This document shows, piece by piece, positions 61,701 through 64,000 of a DNA stretch of 64,000 nt (position 1 is its first letter; the number at the start of each line of letters is the position of its first letter). Source of the stretch: Pristionchus mayeri (taxonomy: Eukaryota; Nematoda; Chromadorea; Rhabditida; Neodiplogasteridae); the NCBI GenBank assembly GCA_036245805.1, contig BTRK01000002.1, forward strand, positions 8,552,689-8,616,688. The letters are read 5' to 3'. The notes beneath the pieces were generated by a model that was not told where the DNA came from, ran no database searches, and worked only from the letters and a program-made list of their open reading frames with translations. The position numbers and the translations under genes are program-made.

Positions 61701-62507
61701 AGGGATAGGAGGCAGTCCATCTTGACCAGAACGTATTCGGTACGTAGTTGAGTGGTGGGTGGGTCACATAGGACACCAGTCTCTGACGTCACTTCGGAGT
61801 GCGTCGTTTGTTGAGATTGGACGTAGGACTAAATTCATGTGTCAATAGATGAAATATCATTTTATCGTGATTGTCCTAACGATTAGTGGTACTAGTACTT
61901 TTCAATTGTTATTTCGTTTATATATTCAAATTGAATAAAGCTAATATCAATTGGTAATTAGGTTCTGATCGTATCTCTTATTGATCTTTCTTTATTCAAT
62001 CGTTTTAAATTTCGAGATGCGTTGAATAAATATATTGTTGTACGTACTTGTTGAGACCTAGTGTGTTGTGGAGTAGGCATGTGGAATGTAGTGTATATAG
62101 GAAATAAAGAATTGTGCTCTTGATCTTGGTCCGCCCTCTGAAGACGAGGAGGGCCTTCTTTCTGTTCACGACGCTAAACACGCGGAATAAAGCAATCGAA
62201 AATACACTTACTGATAAAATGAAAAGACATTGGTAAGTACAACGCATCATTACAATCACATCAAATCAAGTAGACAATAACTCACATCTATTGGAGGGGG
62301 GTTCTCGCCTTTCTTCGAGCGCGGAAAGTGGTTGTGGCAGAGTCTTGCCCGCTTGCCCTGTGCTTGAACAGACGCGACCTTCTCCTCCAACGCTTGAAAC
62401 TCGCCCTCGATGAGATTGAGGCGGAGCAACCACTCCCTTCTCAGCTCGGGAGTGGAAGGAATCACACGAGTTTCGCTTGAACGGAGTGGGCATGCATACG
62501 TTGCCAT
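58783..62507 (-). CDS. Kolobok-like transposase, THAP-like N-terminus, multi-exon
   Basis: Minus exons: 62507-62286, 62173-62048, 61828 to about 61517, [gap], 60827-60689, 60643-60570, 60415-60284, 60203-60050, 60011-59764, 59685-59505, 59421-58783; about 740 residues. N-terminus YACPLRSSETRVIPSTPELR ... RLCHNHF resembles a THAP C2CH finger. Cys-rich block ARCYECGMKEIKN / WYCNVCERIVKWSSQP. Core: GVAVDGRYSHMGHTAPNGTV, GRMEKEGVRIGLLEL, ITSLVSDNDGKIKKMM, VHHCDFWDLVKGLNKVL, ENFNSVLNLYAPK, LAVMHHN, equivalent to the GDGR...TDRH..I...FD.WH..K...[LE..H]..Y.PK..LA.[L/M].HN series of this transposase family; catalytic residue assignment is inference. C-terminus is highly acidic with GRGRGRG repeats and KRGRVKREA (likely nuclear). 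Odd: about 60-70 residues expected before VDGR are not found (60840-61500), and an in-frame TGA lies at 59766-59768. It converges on the pad-1 fragment. Confidence 0.8.
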
Positions 62508-62966
62508 GAACTGATAGCAACTTGAAGCAATAAACACGGAAAGAGAACGAAAATGAAGACATGCAATGACATAAAGTATCTGGTTTATACGCCGTTAATA
62601 GCCGTAATATGCTTAATCCTGCGATTACCTATACAAATCAGAACACCGAAAAGGGAATACAACGTAAACTACTGAAAAAAAGCAAAACTATCTAGAGAAA
62701 TAGCCCAATTAAATCGAAAGACCTTCGCATGGCCTTACAAAAAATTAATTAGGCAAAAACACCGTATTTTTTTTAAATTCCCGCTCAAATACCGTAATTG
62801 TCCTATGTTTCCTAATTAACGCTCCCCAATAAATACCATTTCCCGGCTTTGTCCATTTTCACGTTTAAACAATTTTTAAAAATTATTTTGAAAATTGCAT
62901 TGATATGACAGGACGAAGCCTCGCAAATTTAGACAGACTTGTTTTTCGATTTCCGGATCCCTTTAA

Positions 62967-63322
62967 TTCATATTTTTGAGCTCACACTAGAAAGGGCATC
63001 TCGGAAAACCATTCTTAGTAGAACAAAAAAAGAAAAAAAAGAAAAAGATTCGTGTCTCAGCTTCAGGGAGATCCCAGCGTTAAGCCAAGTTATAATGTTC
63101 TGAAGACATTTTCAAAATACATGGACGGAATAAAACGTGCCGAAATTGACATAATTGTGTATATAACCATGAAACTTCTGCTGAGCAATCGGCGAACTCC
63201 GAACATCGCATATAACACAAGAAGATGAGATATAATTCCAGGGATTCCATCGGCAGCTCGGACGATGTTTCGGTGAATTTCGAAGTGAACTAGCGCGAAT
63301 TGCTCGAGATCAACCTTTTAAG
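62967..63322 (-). pseudogene. srg-like receptor copy 2, exons 1-2 (other half)
   Basis: VDLEQFALVHFEIHRNIVRA, DGIPGIISHLLVLYAMFGV and RRLLSRSFMVIYTIMSIS match TM1-2 of the intact gene. After an intron with a GC donor (gcacg...tcag) comes NIITWLNAGISLKLRHE. A TTTTTC expansion and TAC-to-TAA change break the end of exon 2. The ATG of the intact gene is not conserved. Homology resumes at the right-hand TTAA of the transposon, so this is the upstream half of the gene whose remainder is at 49806-51110. Confidence 0.85.
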
Positions 63323-63779
63323 GAAGTGAATCGAATTGCAAGCGCTAATTTCACTATTGATAACGAAGTGTAGTCTTCGTGGAATGTGCTAAAACGCCGC
63401 TAACGAGGCATGATTTTTGATTTTGTGGAGACTAAGACTAAATTGTGTGATTGAACTTTGATTGTTCATTGAACTGCGGGGAGGGAAAAGTGATCAGAAA
63501 ACAAAAGTTCAATTATTTCATACCTTCCAATTTTCCTCACTTCCACTTGTCTTACGAACGCTAGTCGTTCTAATCTTTCAATTCTACCAAAGTGATTGCA
63601 TCTTTATACATTCATGTGACTCCAAGAATAAACTGATAACTAACTGTTACACCAACGATACAAATTGTATTCAATAACCCACTAAGTGAATTTGCCAAGA
63701 ACCAGAAGATTATGGGTTCGATACCAATTATCTAAACGACAATGGTTGAACAAATTACTAATGTACCCTTCGTGATGGA
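63323..63779. other. duplicate of the srg upstream region
   Basis: Aligns with 6034-6590 (taacgaagtgtagtcttcg..., caacgatacaaatt...), so the srg-DCX pair was duplicated as one block. No separate gene seen. Confidence 0.6.
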
Positions 63780-63992
63780 ATTGTCGGTATTCGGTGCGTA
63801 CAGTAGTGTCAATTGGCGTTAATTTGACGGAAGAGTTGGGCTACATCCTGTATTCGAGACTGGGCTCGCAGGAGAACACTGCTAGGCCAGTTTTTTTAAT
63901 AATAGCTACGATTAGCATACCTTTCCATTTTCCAAGTAATCAATGTTCTTGACTTTCTTTCCGTCCGCCTTATACAATTTCTTCGCTCCACA
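63780..63992 (-). pseudogene. DCX-family exons, unit E, at window edge
   Basis: Exon 63992-63921 (CGAKKLYKADGKKVKNIDYL then ENGK) and, after a gtatgc...atgtag intron of about 70 bp, PNSSVKLTPIDTTVRTEYR (from about 63846). The acceptor before the DCX exon is no longer AG (acat), so this copy is probably dead. Any 5' exons lie outside the window. Confidence 0.5.
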
Positions 63993-64000
63993 ATGTAATT

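Larger units (their letters stand above)
51126..62962. mobile_element. giant Kolobok-like DNA transposon carrying a transposase and a pad-1/DOP1 fragment
   Basis: Both ends abut TTAA (51122-51125 and 62963-62966). Inverted termini are AGGGATACGG (left) and AGGGATCCGG (right). Removing the insert and one TTAA rejoins the two parts of an srg intron (tcatttTTAAttcatattttt), which aligns with the intact intron of the 4-6 kb paralogue (tatcatatgttttgcc). TTAA duplication, AGG-starting termini and a THAP-plus-DDE transposase are the hallmarks of the Kolobok superfamily, which has T2-type ends TTAAAGG. At 11,837 bp it is unusually large because it contains a long intron-bearing host-gene segment. 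A MITE (55495) and a foldback element (56895) are nested inside. Superfamily name is inference; the boundaries are directly visible. Confidence 0.82.

Noticed and set aside
1..64000. CRISPR arrays, bacterial operons, rRNA genes
   Set aside because: Introns, nematode gene families and eukaryotic transposons throughout; no spaced direct repeats or rRNA-like sequence were seen.

Overview
This window comes from a nematode, most likely a rhabditid. The evidence is a nematode-specific Srg-type chemoreceptor gene, very short introns (about 38-50 bp) with TTTCAG/TTTTAG acceptors, GC-rich short exons matching pad-1/DOP1, mariner relics, and a Helitron that carries a heat-shock-element array as described for Caenorhabditis Helitrons. 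I cannot name the species. The sequence looks like an accessory, chromosome-arm-like region: few intact genes and a very high load of repeats, especially long inverted-repeat (foldback) elements of 0.35-4.3 kb.

Layout. 0-8 kb: mariner relic, doublecortin-like (DCX) exons, and one apparently intact 9-exon srg-like receptor gene (4349-6016, minus). 8.7-33.5 kb: almost continuous foldback elements, two mariner-type deletion derivatives, a broken endonuclease/exonuclease/phosphatase (EEP) gene, tRNA-like modules and minisatellites. 33.5-38.5 kb: degenerate DCX-family units and hairpins. 38.8-43.0 kb: a Helitron with TC and CTGG ends, 12 tandem heat-shock elements and about 1 kb of GA repeat, into which a 5'-truncated RTE-type retrotransposon inserted with a 14-bp target duplication. 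43-50 kb: a TTAAAGGAGGAG MITE, a second EEP gene, a 1.26-kb palindrome abutting an intact FMC1 homologue, a small unknown two-exon gene and another foldback.

The most notable object is at 51.1-63.0 kb. A second srg copy is split in two: exons 3-9 lie at 49.8-51.1 kb and exons 1-2 at 63.0-63.3 kb. The intervening 11.84 kb starts and ends exactly at TTAA with inverted termini AGGGATACGG / AGGGATCCGG. The break falls in the intron that is only about 52 bp long in the intact paralogue. The insert carries a multi-exon transposase gene (THAP-like N-terminus, DDE-type core, acidic RG-rich tail) on the minus strand. Convergent to it on the plus strand is an intron-containing, decayed copy of roughly the N-terminal third of pad-1/DOP1. 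I read this as a giant Kolobok-like transposon that captured a genomic piece of a conserved host gene and then jumped into a chemoreceptor gene. The element has itself been invaded by a MITE and a foldback element.

Apparently functional genes are few: the srg-like receptor, FMC1 and perhaps the transposase and the small gene at 47.6-47.9 kb. Most other coding signals are relics.
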